From: Aspidiotus rigidus | Lineage: Eukaryota > Arthropoda > Insecta > Hemiptera > Diaspididae | Length of the DNA stretch: 64,000 bases | Reading direction: 5' to 3' | NCBI GenBank assembly: GCA_035079385.1 | Contig: JAVHKY010000003.1 | Location: forward strand, 18,449,001 to 18,513,000 | Part shown: piece after piece, positions 13,301-23,372 of the stretch | Position numbering within the stretch: the first letter of the stretch is position 1 | Layout: the number at the start of each line of letters is the position of its first letter | Made by a program: the position numbers and the translations under genes | The notes under the pieces: model-generated | The model's input: the letters and a program-made list of their open reading frames with translations, nothing else | Told to the model about the DNA's origin: nothing | The model's database searches: none

Positions 13301-16104
13301 GAAAACTTATAGGTAGGTACTACCGTCCCATCTTTTTCCCAATTTAGGATTTGACTTTTTCTTGTATGGTACTGTATGAGTATACAATTATATCTTTTTC
13401 GCATATTCTTCCATTTTAGTGTTATGAAAACCCCAACGAGTTTTAGTCTTCGTTACCTAATTCATGATAATTTTTCTATGTACGGTGTTTAAATTTTTAA
13501 AACTAGAAATATTTTTTGTCCCGGAAGAAAGTTTGAGTTAAATGAATATAATATAGAAAGTTATTAGTTATTTGAAGGGAAGAATTAGCATTTCTCGGTG
13601 AAAATGTGAGACTACGAAAATCTTGAGTATTCTTCATTGAATACATAATTTTAAAAAATTCTCATTTACAATTGTCTGAAAAATTTTGAGAGTCCAGCCC
13701 GCGAAGATTCTGAAGGGTAGAAAGTATTATTTTTAAACAGCATCAGTGATGCTCTGATCTTATTTTAGAATTGTAATATTGTCAAAGTTTGTCTACATTT
13801 TCTTTTCTCTACGTTGATATTTTTCATCCCATTCATACGAAAAAAAAGACGACATAGACCTATCTCTTTTTTTTTGGTGCCGTATTCGTATCTTTAACTC
13901 TTCAGAACTTTGTTACTTCAATTAACTAGAGTGGAAAACGAAACAGTTGCGTTCGTATTTATAAATCATTGATACAATTGTTTTAATCATACTCTATTCT
14001 CGTGGAATAATTACGCGAGATATTCGCAAGAGGACACCTCACCAGGTGCATCAATACCCGAAAAGATGAATTAATGCATCGCATTACCTTTTTTATTTTA
14101 CTCGGTGAAAAAATTAATTAAGAAAAAAAACCTAATTGTCTAAGTTTATTATAAACAGAGGTACGAAGGTTTTGTCTGATGATTTCTTAGTGCCATTCAT
14201 TGACCTATTAACTTGGAAATAATTAATCAAAAAACATACTTAGGCTCTTGATGGACTATGATGTATTAGGAAATCTTCAAATTTTATACATTTTTATATC
14301 TCCTCCTCTCTTAGAAAAAAAGAAAACAAAAAAAAAAGCTAATCGAAAAAAAACTATTTACGATACTCAGGGTTGAAATTATAAGCTATTATCTTGCTGT
14401 CAATTTTAAATACGAGTATTATACAGAGGAAGAATGTGAAATGAGGAATTTGTCACCGTGTGTCACCTCAGTCGCCAATAAAATTCTCACTTCACATGTA
14501 TGTGTGAGGTTTTTTTTTTTCACATAAAAAGTACAGTAAATTGTAGGTTGCAAACTTACAAGTCCTGAGGTGGCTCCACTGTTGTGGCGGAGTTACGACC
14601 CCTTCGAAAGAAGGACAGTAAAAAGACGAACATAGTAATATAAAACCATTAGAATCAAAAAGACACAATTTTTAAGAACTTCAATCGTCCGGTTAAAAAA
14701 CTACACGGAATCGGATGACCAGCACTAATAAATTGTAACATGTACCTAACTCACTGATTGATGGAAGAATAAAACAATGATGAAACGAAGACGACTTACG
14801 GATCATGTAACAGCTCACTAGTCAGTTGTCTGTCACGCGGTAAAAACTCGTCCAATTCGCTTGGTTGACCTGCTTCCACAGATTCCTAGAAATCGCAATA
14901 TAAAAATCAGACAAACAATCATGTATTTAGGTGCAGAAGATAAGAATAGTTGTGGCATGGTAGAAGGAAAGAGAAAGCATCGCACGAAAAAGGTGGAGAA
15001 GATTTTCGGATTCACGTACACGAGATAAAAGGTGCCTAACGTGATGATACGTTCATACACGAATCACACAACGATATTCTTCGAATTCAATTTGTAAACG
15101 ACTTTTTTAATTTGTTAAAATGTCTTCAGGCAGGAGAAAACGACGGCGGTACCAACATGAACCTCTCAAGAATATGCCAAATTTCAAACAAATACCTGCA
15201 CATCCCTTCAAATCGTCACCGCGAACTTCGGAAGAAGGTAAGTTTTTTCTTTTTTTTCTTTTTTCTCGAAGAACTCTAATTATATTATGAAGAAATTGTC
15301 AGATACACATTTTTAGAAAAGCCTGCGAGCTCTAGATTCTGTGCATGAAAATGTGCACGTCCTTCTTGATGACGTCATCCAGCAGCTTCCTACATAGCCT
15401 TTCATCTGTAGGTTGAACAGTTAAATTAAGCATTGTACGGCACTTTTTCAGCTCAAACGTCGAACTTTCTCAAACCTCCACTCTTGAAGGGTTTGGTAGC
15501 CCTTCTACTCGCAGATGAAATATATTTCTGTGTCAAAAATTGAGGTGGTATCAGTGAAAAAGGAGTCCGTCCTATAAGAAATACATTCGCCACAAATAGC
15601 TCACCCTGTGATGTCATCTTTAGTTAGCCTAATGGAAGCCCAAGACTCCAAAATCTTAGTCTAGTTTCTATTCTTATAAAAGCTTATTATTGGCCTACCT
15701 TATCTGACTATGTATCTCCTGATATTTTTATGAGACAATATGTGTGATGGTACAGGAAATAAATTAGAATTCACATTGTAACGACGTTCATTTTTTTACG
15801 TTTCTACATCGGAAATATTTTCATTACTACCATCTACGTAATTGTTTTTCAAAATTCCAGGGTCGCACCCTTTCCGGTGATGAACGAAACGCACGAAATC
15901 GTACGTATTTTTTCAATTAAGAAGATAGGAATAATATTTCTTCATCGAAGAAAGATTCTTGTTAACTCGATATACTCGTAAGTAAGTAGGGGCACCTATC
16001 CAAATTATATCTACCGAATTTAGCTCTTGACTTTGAAGTTCTGTTGAATCAGATTTCGTGTTTTGCTCGTTACTCGTGGTTATTAATTCTTCAAGTACGT
16101 ACAT
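7335..16104 (-). CDS. SLC36/PAT-type amino-acid transporter, ten coding exons
   Basis: Minus-strand exons in transcript order: 16104-16015 (tentative), 14885-14800, 14601-14560, 10367-10217, 10070-9949, 9021-8937, 8448-8167, 8073-7895, 7819-7659, 7573-7335. Exons 2-10 have matching phases and canonical borders. With exon 1 the product is about 478 residues, normal for the family. The diagnostic first membrane region reads SETLTHLLKSCLGSGILAMP. Later come the HGPKSLRGLAKPAR loop, FAMECIGVVIMPLENNMKKP, LGFLGYMKYGNEV and PAQCAKVFIACAVLFTYPLQ. These are typical of proton-coupled or facilitative SLC36 carriers with about 11 helices at the plasma or lysosomal membrane, such as Drosophila pathetic. 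Substrate cannot be read from the sequence. Exon 1 rests only on an ATG, an acidic N-terminus, a weak GTAGAT donor and phase agreement. Intron 3 (10368-14559) is 4.2 kb. Confidence 0.92.
10368..14559 (-). other. Large intron of the transporter gene
   Basis: Apart from the inverted-repeat element at 11407-11760, I see only AT-rich sequence, scattered TAGGTAGGTA/GTACCTAC motifs and short chance ORFs. No second gene is evident inside the intron. Confidence 0.5.
11407..11760. mobile_element. MITE-like inverted-repeat element in a transporter intron
   Basis: The segment 11407-11495 is nearly the reverse complement of 11660-11760. Both arms share AAGGAACTAT, AAGATAGGTATGCGCAAGTG and GATAAAGTCGA followed by GGAGGAGCAAT. 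The arms are about 90 bp and the whole element about 350 bp, with no coding content. AGTGGTA occurs on both sides and may be a target duplication, but the arm ends are not exact, so this is uncertain. Confidence 0.65.
15120..15237 (+). CDS. Candidate small antisense exon, unknown product
   Basis: An ATG at 15120 opens 39 codons rich in basic residues (start MSSGRRKRRRYQHEP) and ends exactly at AAG|GTAAGT, a strong donor. A possible second exon (15861-15900) has good borders but brings an in-frame TGA after six codons, leaving about 45 residues. It sits on the strand opposite the transporter, in that gene's first intron. I recognise no family. It may be a real small gene, a 5' exon whose true partner I missed, or chance. 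Confidence 0.25.
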
Positions 16105-17990
16105 TGATTAATTAAAGCGTAGCACGTGTTTTGTACGTGTCAGAACTAACTTAAATTAGAGTATCGATGGTAATTCACTTTATTAATTTGTGTGTGGTAG
16201 ACCTGGGTCATTTCAGCTTCTTTCAAGTTCCCATCATTTTCCTCTTCTCTTCTTATCGCTCATTATCCTTTTTTTAAAATTCATACTACCAATCTCCATT
16301 TTCCAAGTTGACGATTGGAGAGGAGACGCGAGGTAACCCTTCTTAATACACTTTTTTTTTCAAGAGAAAATACGTAACGCGAAGTTTACTGAAAGATATT
16401 GAGAAAAGATCATTTTCAAATCCTGGCTTTATCCTCTTTACCTTTCATTTCGAATACCGAAGCTCCTTCCTCTCTGTTCTTGGAATTTGAGTTAGAAATC
16501 TTAAAAATTCGTTTTTTGTTTTTTTTTCTAATCAGCCTAAATATGTAATTATTTCCTAAAAAAACTGAAAGTGCGTTACTACCCAGACCTACTGTTTTTC
16601 AATTGAGAAAATTGTTTCAATACCTATTTTTTTATGGTTGATACATCAGTTTCTGTTATTTTGACGGAAACAGCTTTTGAGTCAGTTTCGATACATCACA
16701 AATTATGTACTTCAGTTCTACCATAACTACTCGTAACTTGAGAATTGCTGCACTAATGATGATTATGCATGTGAGCCCGACTTGAGTGGCGTTCTAAATT
16801 CTCACAAATTAAAGAACAATTGAAAGACTTGCAGTATCAGCCTAGAGACGTATTCACCACTTACTTGTAGATTGTATTCTTTTACAGAGTTACGATCACC
16901 TTATTTCTCTCCTTGCGTAATATTTTTGAAAATCGTACTTAGGTACGAAAAAAGTCCCTTCCTTTTTCCTTGATAACATTTTCGTATCCGAAAATAGTTT
17001 CAACTTGCTTTTCTAGGGTCTCACGGTAAATTAATCTCGAGAGCTTGTTCAAAAACCGATTTACCTACTCGCACTTAGCTTGGACCGTTGAAAAACTGTG
17101 ACACACATTTTTACTCCATTGCAAGACGTAGGGCTTCCTTTACTGTTGAGATGAATCATGTGTAAAAATTTTGCATATATCCCGTAAGAATCTTTCTATT
17201 TCTACCTTGGGCTGCAATGGTTAGTCACTATCGACGCAAGATTTTTTCATGTGATCTCAGTTCTAAATGTGTTTCATGTCATTTTGAATTAATTAAAATT
17301 ATAAGAAAAGATTAGTTCTTATCAGAAAAACTCTTCAACGGTTCAATGTTTCTCAGGGCTAGTTTTTTCGAGTTATCTAGAGTTCGAGTGTGGTTAAAAG
17401 TACCCGCATGTAATTTATAACTTTTTCGAGAGATTATTCTTGTTAAGAACAACACTCGACTTTGACGAACAATATCTCTCGATAATGCGCTGCATTTCAC
17501 TCATACGTGAAAATTCTTATTTTTTTTCCTTCACGTTTTTCTGCATCTGATGCATAGATTGGAATTAGGTACACTCAAAATCTCATTTTTGACGCCTGAT
17601 AAACTGTGAGAGAAACACTCAAAATCACCAAGTTGTTATCTGATACACGTGATTTAAAAACGTTTTTACCGTTATACGAGCATGATGAAAAAATTCGGCT
17701 CTAGTTTCTTCTATCGTTTAAATTGATAAAAAGGAGGGAAAAGACTACTCGAAAATTGATCATAGCTTTTATTAAAGGGGATTCACTGGAATAAAGATAT
17801 ATTTCTTTATTTTCTTTTGCCGAATATATTATGAACGATACTGCAGTCCGCTCGAATGAAGTTTTTTTTTGTTTAATTTGTTGGAGGGTCGCCACGTCTG
17901 ATGGCGGACGGTAGATATTTTTACCGAATAATTCCCATAAAACTGACTTAACGTTTAAAAACCTTGGCTTCGAGTGTAGTGCATCAAAGC
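16105..17990. other. Intergenic stretch upstream of the transporter
   Basis: AT-rich sequence with no supported ORF. It should contain the 5' UTR and promoter of the minus-strand transporter, but I see no clear core-promoter motif. The open frames here are short and lack conserved motifs. Confidence 0.4.
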
Positions 17991-17992
17991 TG

Positions 17993-18692
17993 GGTGCTAC
18001 TAGCGTTTGGCCTCTACCCGAATTTTGCGATCTTCAGCCCCAAATAGATGTTAGACAGCCACTAAAAGTGTTTGCCCTCTACTCGTCATTCTAATACGAG
18101 CATTATAGACAGGGCAGTCCTTGGGTGTTTGGTCTACGACTCGGGAACGACTGTCGTTGTTTTATTGTCGAGCTTCGGGAGAAGGCAACACTCGTATTCC
18201 GATCAGCAAAATGGAAGGTCAACGCGGCTTAGTCATCCGCTCTGACGAACGGGCAGCCTAATGCTCATTTCAAGAGCTTAGGATTACTGCCACAACTGGT
18301 GAACCACCTGGAAAGTATGTCAATCCGGAAACTGCCGTTCACACACAAGGAATATAAAGAGATTGTGGCTTGGTGCAAAAGAGTCAGTTCTGAAGAAGAA
18401 ACGCAGGGTTCCTCTGTATCTCCTACAGTCACGCCTTGACCACTACTGTAGGAAGATGTGGTGGAAAAATAATTCGCGCATTCCTACATGACGTCAGAAC
18501 TACATATATGGAATAATTGCAATTTAGACAAAGCTATTATGCAGTTCATTTTTTTTTTTTTTTTGCCGACAGGCTCACAAATTACAATTAAAATAAGAGG
18601 TAAAGCGCATACGCTGGCAGTGACTATGGAAGACGTTGCCTGATGTTGTAGATCGCAGCATTTTGGTAGAGCGCAAACGCTAGTAGCACCAA
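17993..18692. mobile_element. Candidate inverted-repeat element
   Basis: GGTGCTACTAGCGTTTGGC at about 17994 is matched by its reverse complement GCAAACGCTAGTAGCACC at about 18674-18691. The arms extend over GGTAGAG/CTCTACC to roughly 26 bp. Related half-copies (GTGTTTGCCCTCTAC near 18068, GTGTTTGGTCTACGAC near 18126 and AAAGCGCATACGCTGG near 18604) lie inside. A T run at 18549-18564 may be a separate small retro-insert. No transposase is visible. Confidence 0.4.
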
Positions 18693-18693
18693 A

Positions 18694-20100
18694 AAATGTT
18701 TGTTAAGAAGGTCATGTCGGAGTTTTATGACTCATAGTATGATTTCATCTTTTACAGTGGTTCAACCAACGAGTCAGGAGGGCGTCGAAACTACCTCGTT
18801 ATTCAAAATACTGGGGAATTCACATTTCCAGAGAAGCATTAAAAGAAATCTCAAAAATGGTAAAAGTACTTTCGCGGGTGTTACCCCATCATCAAAAATA
18901 ATACTAAAAAAATAATAACTATCAGTTTGCACCTAAAAAAAGCATCAGAAACAACAAAGGGCTAATAGAGTGATTAGACAAGGTGGAAATCAGAAGCAAC
19001 AATAAACTGGTATCCTTGGATACCATACCAAAGGAGGAACTTCTCATCTTGAACCCTGCTGTGAGACAACAGATACCATGAGAATCCTGATGGGCCGAAG
19101 TACGCGAAAATAGTGAAAAAGATTGTGAACCAGAACTACTGCTGATTCAATACCAGGAAAAAGGACTAGTGATGAGATCATCGCTGTCACCAATACTAGC
19201 AGAGATATCTATGAGATGGATGACAAAATATTGAAAAGCAGAAAGTTCAGAAACTTGATCAAATACTAGGCTAGATACATAGATGATATCTTAATTGTGT
19301 GGTCAGGTACTTGTCCAATTCTTTCAGAAAACAAATACCATAAATAAGAGTATTAAATTCACAGTGGAGAAGGGCAATGAGACCAATCATACTGGAGAGC
19401 AACAAGATAGAATGCAAAATCTATCAGAAGCCAACGCACATTGACATAACCAGCAGAAACAATTCCTACCACCACCCCAGGCACAAGTTGGCGGCGATTC
19501 AGAACTGCTGCTACCGAGCAAATTCTGTCCTGAGAATGATGAAGAGAAGAGGGGAAAGGCAGGTCGCAGCAGCCAACGGCTACTCCAGAGGTGTAGTTGA
19601 AGAAGTCCTTAGGAAAATGGAGGTAAAGAAGGAGTCCCATGAGAGCACAGTGAGAAAGCATTCCGGATCAGTACAAATACATAGGAAAGTATACAAAGAA
19701 GGTTATAAAGGAGTTCAATGGTTCGTTTGATGTGAATGTGGGCATCCATAACAACCCATCCATGGTAAAGAGAATAAGCAATGACCAGACGGAGAAAAAA
19801 GACGAGAGAAGCTCGTGGAGGGTGTCCAAACTCAGTTGCGAACAGTGCAAAGGCATTTACATTGGTGAGACTGGGAGAAAGTTCAACATCAGGAGAAAGG
19901 AGTACAAAACCTGAAGGTGGTAAGTCACTGTTTCACCAGCACATTCGGGAAGAAATATTCGAAGTTGTACATTAGAAAAACGTATGAATTGAGGAAAACG
20001 TTGGAAATAGATGAAGATAGCAGCGGCAAACAGGTGAAAAGCTAACCTGTTGAACAATGTATCCACGTTTGACAGAAAAAATCATTTGGCTTAGTGAGTG
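18694..20100 (+). pseudogene. Decayed Penelope-like element (RT plus GIY-YIG)
   Basis: Fragments in several frames follow PLE order. LSPILAEISM precedes RYIDDILIVW at about 19273 (the YxDD catalytic site, here YIDD). These are followed by KIYQKPTHIDITSRNNSYHH and RHKLAAIQN near 19420-19500, and an NGY-type linker. The C-terminal GIY-YIG nuclease start follows, with CEQCKGIYIGETGRKF at about 19838-19885. Stop codons and frameshifts break it throughout, so it cannot encode an active protein. PLEs use this fused RT and endonuclease to copy themselves. The upstream part (18694-19150) is less certain. The 3' end is placed only approximately. Confidence 0.75.
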
Positions 20101-20914
20101 CGTGAGACAAAAAGAACGGAACCAACCAATATCATGATTGCAAACCTAGTAGCCAATAGAAGCGTAGCACGTAGGCAAATGAACCAATCACAACGCAATA
20201 TTGTTGTAGCCGATCAGATCACAGTGTTATACTCGAAAAACTGATGTTTAAGGCCTTGTTTTCCAATATAGAGATACAAATGATGATGGAGCAACACATA
20301 AAAGTACTCTTGTACACCGACTAATGAAGTAGAATAGTATATTTGAGATCTTTTTTCATCTTACACCTCATCACACTCAACGTAAGTCCCGATGATTTGG
20401 GGAAGCAGAAATATATTATCGTTCAAGGGTTGAATTTTTATGTCTCATAGTCCAGTTTCGACAAAATTGAGCTTTCCACCTTTTCTAAAGATTTTCCACG
20501 GGGGAAAAAAAAAATCACATTTCATATCTGTAAATTCTTATTGTAATTTTGTGCGAACTTGTTCGCTTATAGTGGCTCCATAACTTCGTATCTGAATACT
20601 ATTAGCATTATCTTTCAGTATACCAGTAAAGCATACTGGCAAGTATACTAGTAAAGCATACTGGCTGATATGCGTACTTCAAAGACCCAATCACATTTCT
20701 CAGCCAAGTACGGCATACCTAGTCAACTTTAGCCTAAAATTCAACTTCTATTCTCAGCCTAATATGTCCCAGTCTAATTTAACTTAGTTAGTAGTACATA
20801 GCTTTAGACATATTAATTGGCTCACTCACTCTATTTGTTCAGTCTACTGTACTATAGACGCCTAAATATACTGTATGTAAAGTGCCTAAAGTACGTAATA
20901 TTATACTTCAGTGA
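20101..20914. other. Stretch between PLE and LINE remnants
   Basis: I see no ORF of note. A short direct repeat, TACTAGTAAAGCATACTGGC with variants, occurs near 20620-20665. The rest is unassigned AT-rich sequence. Confidence 0.4.
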
Positions 20915-21317
20915 GAAATGAAACTTATTATAGGCCATACAGAAATGAAATATCTAGGAATAATCATCGACCAAAACCTAAACTATAATAAACACGTAGA
21001 ATACATTACAAACAAATTAAGAAAATATTATAATAAAATTCGGGCTTTATATGGTAATCACTTTTGGTATGGACACATATAAAAGAGAAATATTGTACAA
21101 TGCACTTTTTCGCTCAATAATAGAATATGGCTCCCTTGCTTATTTTGAGAAGCTTAGGAATACTGAGATTAAGAAACTAAAATCACTCCAAAGGACAATA
21201 TTAATAGGAATAATTTCACAAAATAACAAAAGGACTTGTCCAGACGAATATATCATAAACACAATAATGAGCTTGAAAGCACTGTCGTCTTAAAAATTTT
21301 TTTTATTACTTATACGA

Positions 21318-21359
21318 CGATCGACGTTTCGAACGTACACACGTTCTTCTTCAGGATCG
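21318..21359 (-). ncRNA. Hammerhead-ribozyme-like motif, left arm
   Basis: This is the mirror copy of the motif at 21376-21417, on the minus strand of the left palindrome arm, with the same core and helices. Two head-to-head copies in one transcript would more likely fold into one long hairpin than into two ribozymes. Confidence 0.45.
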
Positions 21360-21375
21360 ATAATGTAGTATTTAT

Positions 21376-21417
21376 CGATCCTGAAGAAGAACGTGTGTAC
21401 GTTCGAAACGTCGATCG
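21376..21417 (+). ncRNA. Hammerhead-ribozyme-like motif, right arm
   Basis: Order on the plus strand: helix I strand CGATC, core CTGAAGA, one extra A, helix II GAACGT-GTGT-ACGTTC, core GAA, a self-complementary helix III ACGT, cleavage-site C (triplet GTC), then GATCG, which closes helix I. This matches the minimal type-I hammerheads with very short, palindromic helix III known from PLEs, except for the extra A. Activity is not shown. Confidence 0.5.
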
Positions 21418-22059
21418 TCGTATAAGTAATAAAAAAATTTTTAAGACGACAGTGCTTTCAAGCTCATTATTGTGTTTAGGAATAATTTCAGCATACAGAA
21501 CAGTATCTCATACAGCTTCACACGTTATAGCTGGAATAACCCCAATTGATTTGCAATTAAGCCAAACTAACAAAATAAAAACATTGAAAATTAAATTTAA
21601 AGAAAATAAAATAACGAAAAAAGAAATGGTAGAAAGCATAAAAACAATAAGATTAGATACAATTAAAAATTGGCAGGAACAATATGAAAAAGAAAAGACA
21701 GGTAGGAGAACGGCTAAATTGATTCCAGACATAGGGATAAGACTTGAAAACAAGAAATTGAAATCAAATTATTTTTTAACACAGTATTTGACGGGACATG
21801 GGAATTTTGCAACTTACCTCAAAAATTTCAATATTATAAATGATGGTCAATGCAGGGAATGCTTAAATTCTGATGATGATCCGGATCACACCTTTATAAA
21901 ATGCAAAAATTTTGATCGTATCAGGGGGGATGCTAAAATAACTACAGAGGAATTGGGACAGTGCCTGCAGAACGGGGAATGCCACCAAAAATTTGATGGA
22001 TATATAAGAAAGATATTAAAAACCAAAAAAGAAATCAAATAGACTGAGAGGAGAAGGAA

Positions 22060-22083
22060 GGAAAAAAAATAATAATAAAAAAA

Positions 22084-22130
<47 letters not shown>

Positions 22131-22182
22131 AATAAATAAATAAAAAAAATAAATAAATAAATAAAATAAAATAAAATAAATA
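22060..22182. repeat. AAAT-type simple repeat (LINE tail)
   Basis: Over 100 bp of (AAAT)n with slips follows the R1 ORF stop. This is consistent with the element's A-rich 3' tail expanded as a microsatellite. Confidence 0.85.
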
Positions 22183-23127
22183 TCTAATATATAAAGTAGA
22201 ATGTTTGTCTGTCTGTATATCTGTATATCTGTATGTTCGTCCATAACTTTCGAACGCCTTCACCTATCGACCTGGAACTTTTTTTGAAAAATTTCGTCTT
22301 TTCTGGGTCAGGTTCTTAAATACATTTCGATGTTTTGACTCCCTGAAGGTGGAGTAGGGGGCGACAAAATTAGGAAAAACGGGCATTATCGAGTACTGAA
22401 ACTGCTTCGCGCTGTACGTTAGACCTACGCGCGTTGAGTGGCGCAGTTTCGAAAATTGAATTATTGTGATAACTCGAGTATAACTCATTTTTATGAAAAA
22501 TTGAAGAGAACAAAAATTGTAGCCCCTGTAATTTCCTTTCGAATGAGCCCGGTTCCAGATTTTTAGGAGGAAATTTTGTGACTACAGTATTCGCTGTACT
22601 TCCATACTAAGTTATTTTATTCACAGTTTTAAAAACACCTACATAAAGGATTTTACATCCAGTATCTCATACAAGAACCAATGTCTAGACACGGTGCGCA
22701 CTGCGTACGGGCTAGCGGAAATGACCCTTTTTTTTACCTGTTGTCCGTGTGTTTTCTTAGGGACTGGCAAAATGTCAATGGATTTGTCTGTATTCTGCTG
22801 CGATACAGGCTTCACGCGTTAAGTCAGCTCTCAAGTGAATTAGTGTGTAAAAAATTTAATTTGGTGATTTTATTTTTGTGCGACTCGGAACTTTGATATT
22901 TTATAAGTACAGTCGCAGTTTTTGGTGTCTATTTTCTTATTTTTGAACTGAATAGTTGTGAATTTTGCAAAACTCTTTCCACTGTTTCTTTTTTAAAAAT
23001 TCATCTGAATTCCAAGATACCTACAAAACACACATACCTACAAGATACAAATACCTATAAAACACAGATATCTACACAACACACAGCTAGCGGTCAGGAG
23101 CGCCGGAGGCGCGTCGCCAACCGCTAG
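22183..23127 (+). mobile_element. Non-autonomous Helitron-like element
   Basis: It starts TCTAATATATAAAGTAGAAT after an A and ends with CTAG followed by T, as Helitrons do (5' TC, 3' CTRR, insertion between A and T). Just before the end is a GC-rich hairpin GCGCC-GGA-GGCGC (about 23099-23111), nested in CTAGCGGT...ACCGCTAG. The 945-bp body has no transposase ORF. It sits inside A-rich tail sequence that resumes after 23127. Confidence 0.6.
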
Positions 23128-23372
23128 TATATATATAAAATAAAATAAAATAAATAAATAAATAAGATAATAAAATAAGTAAAATGAAATAAAAACAGAA
23201 GTAATACCCTCTTTCAATAGGTAGAGTTGAGTGTATAGTTATACAGTGTATTTCGAACTCGTCATGAGAGGGGTGGGGAAAAACCATGGTAAAACCCACC
23301 CAACTCTCATGACTAAATGTAATGTTTAAATTTAAATAAATAAAAAAAAAATAAAAATAAAAAAAAGCATAG
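23128..23372. repeat. A-rich low-complexity DNA with a small hairpin
   Basis: AAAT-type repeats flank about 150 bp in which GTCATGAGAGGGGTGGG is the near reverse complement of CCCACCCAACTCTCATGAC. It could be a LINE 3' UTR remnant. Confidence 0.5.

Larger units (their letters stand above)
21205..21490. mobile_element. Palindromic insertion with 14-bp target duplications
   Basis: TAGGAATAATTTCA stands at 21205-21218 and again at 21477-21490. Between them lies a short unique stretch (21219-21256), then arms 21257-21363 and 21372-21477 that are almost perfect reverse complements around an 8-bp centre. Each arm carries the same tail-like motif containing GTTCGAAACGTCGATCG. The duplication length is typical of target-primed reverse transcription, and the motif resembles PLE ends. 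I read it as a foldback piece of PLE-type retroelement that landed in the LINE. Confidence 0.75.
20915..22042 (+). pseudogene. R1-clade LINE, 5'-truncated C-terminal half of ORF2, split by an insertion
   Basis: The reading begins near HTEMKYLGIIIDQNLN, the region after the RT catalytic core, and continues in broken frames to 21218. It resumes at 21477-22042 with ISAYRTVSHTASHVIAGITP, LTQYLTGHGNF and a CX2CX8HX4C zinc knuckle (CRECLN...DHTFIKC). These are features of the R1 group of non-LTR retrotransposons. The RT catalytic motifs themselves are missing, so the copy is 5'-truncated. The frame is interrupted by a palindromic insert at 21219-21476 with target duplications. The A-rich tail (AAAT)n follows the stop. 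ORF 21236-22042 is an artificial fusion of insert and LINE, not a gene. Confidence 0.8.

Noticed and set aside
15861..15900. Second exon for the antisense candidate
   Set aside because: Splice borders look good but joining it gives a stop after six codons, so it was not annotated as coding.
21236..22042. 268-codon ORF as one gene
   Set aside because: Its first 80 codons come from the palindromic insert and only the rest is R1 LINE, so it is an accidental fusion.
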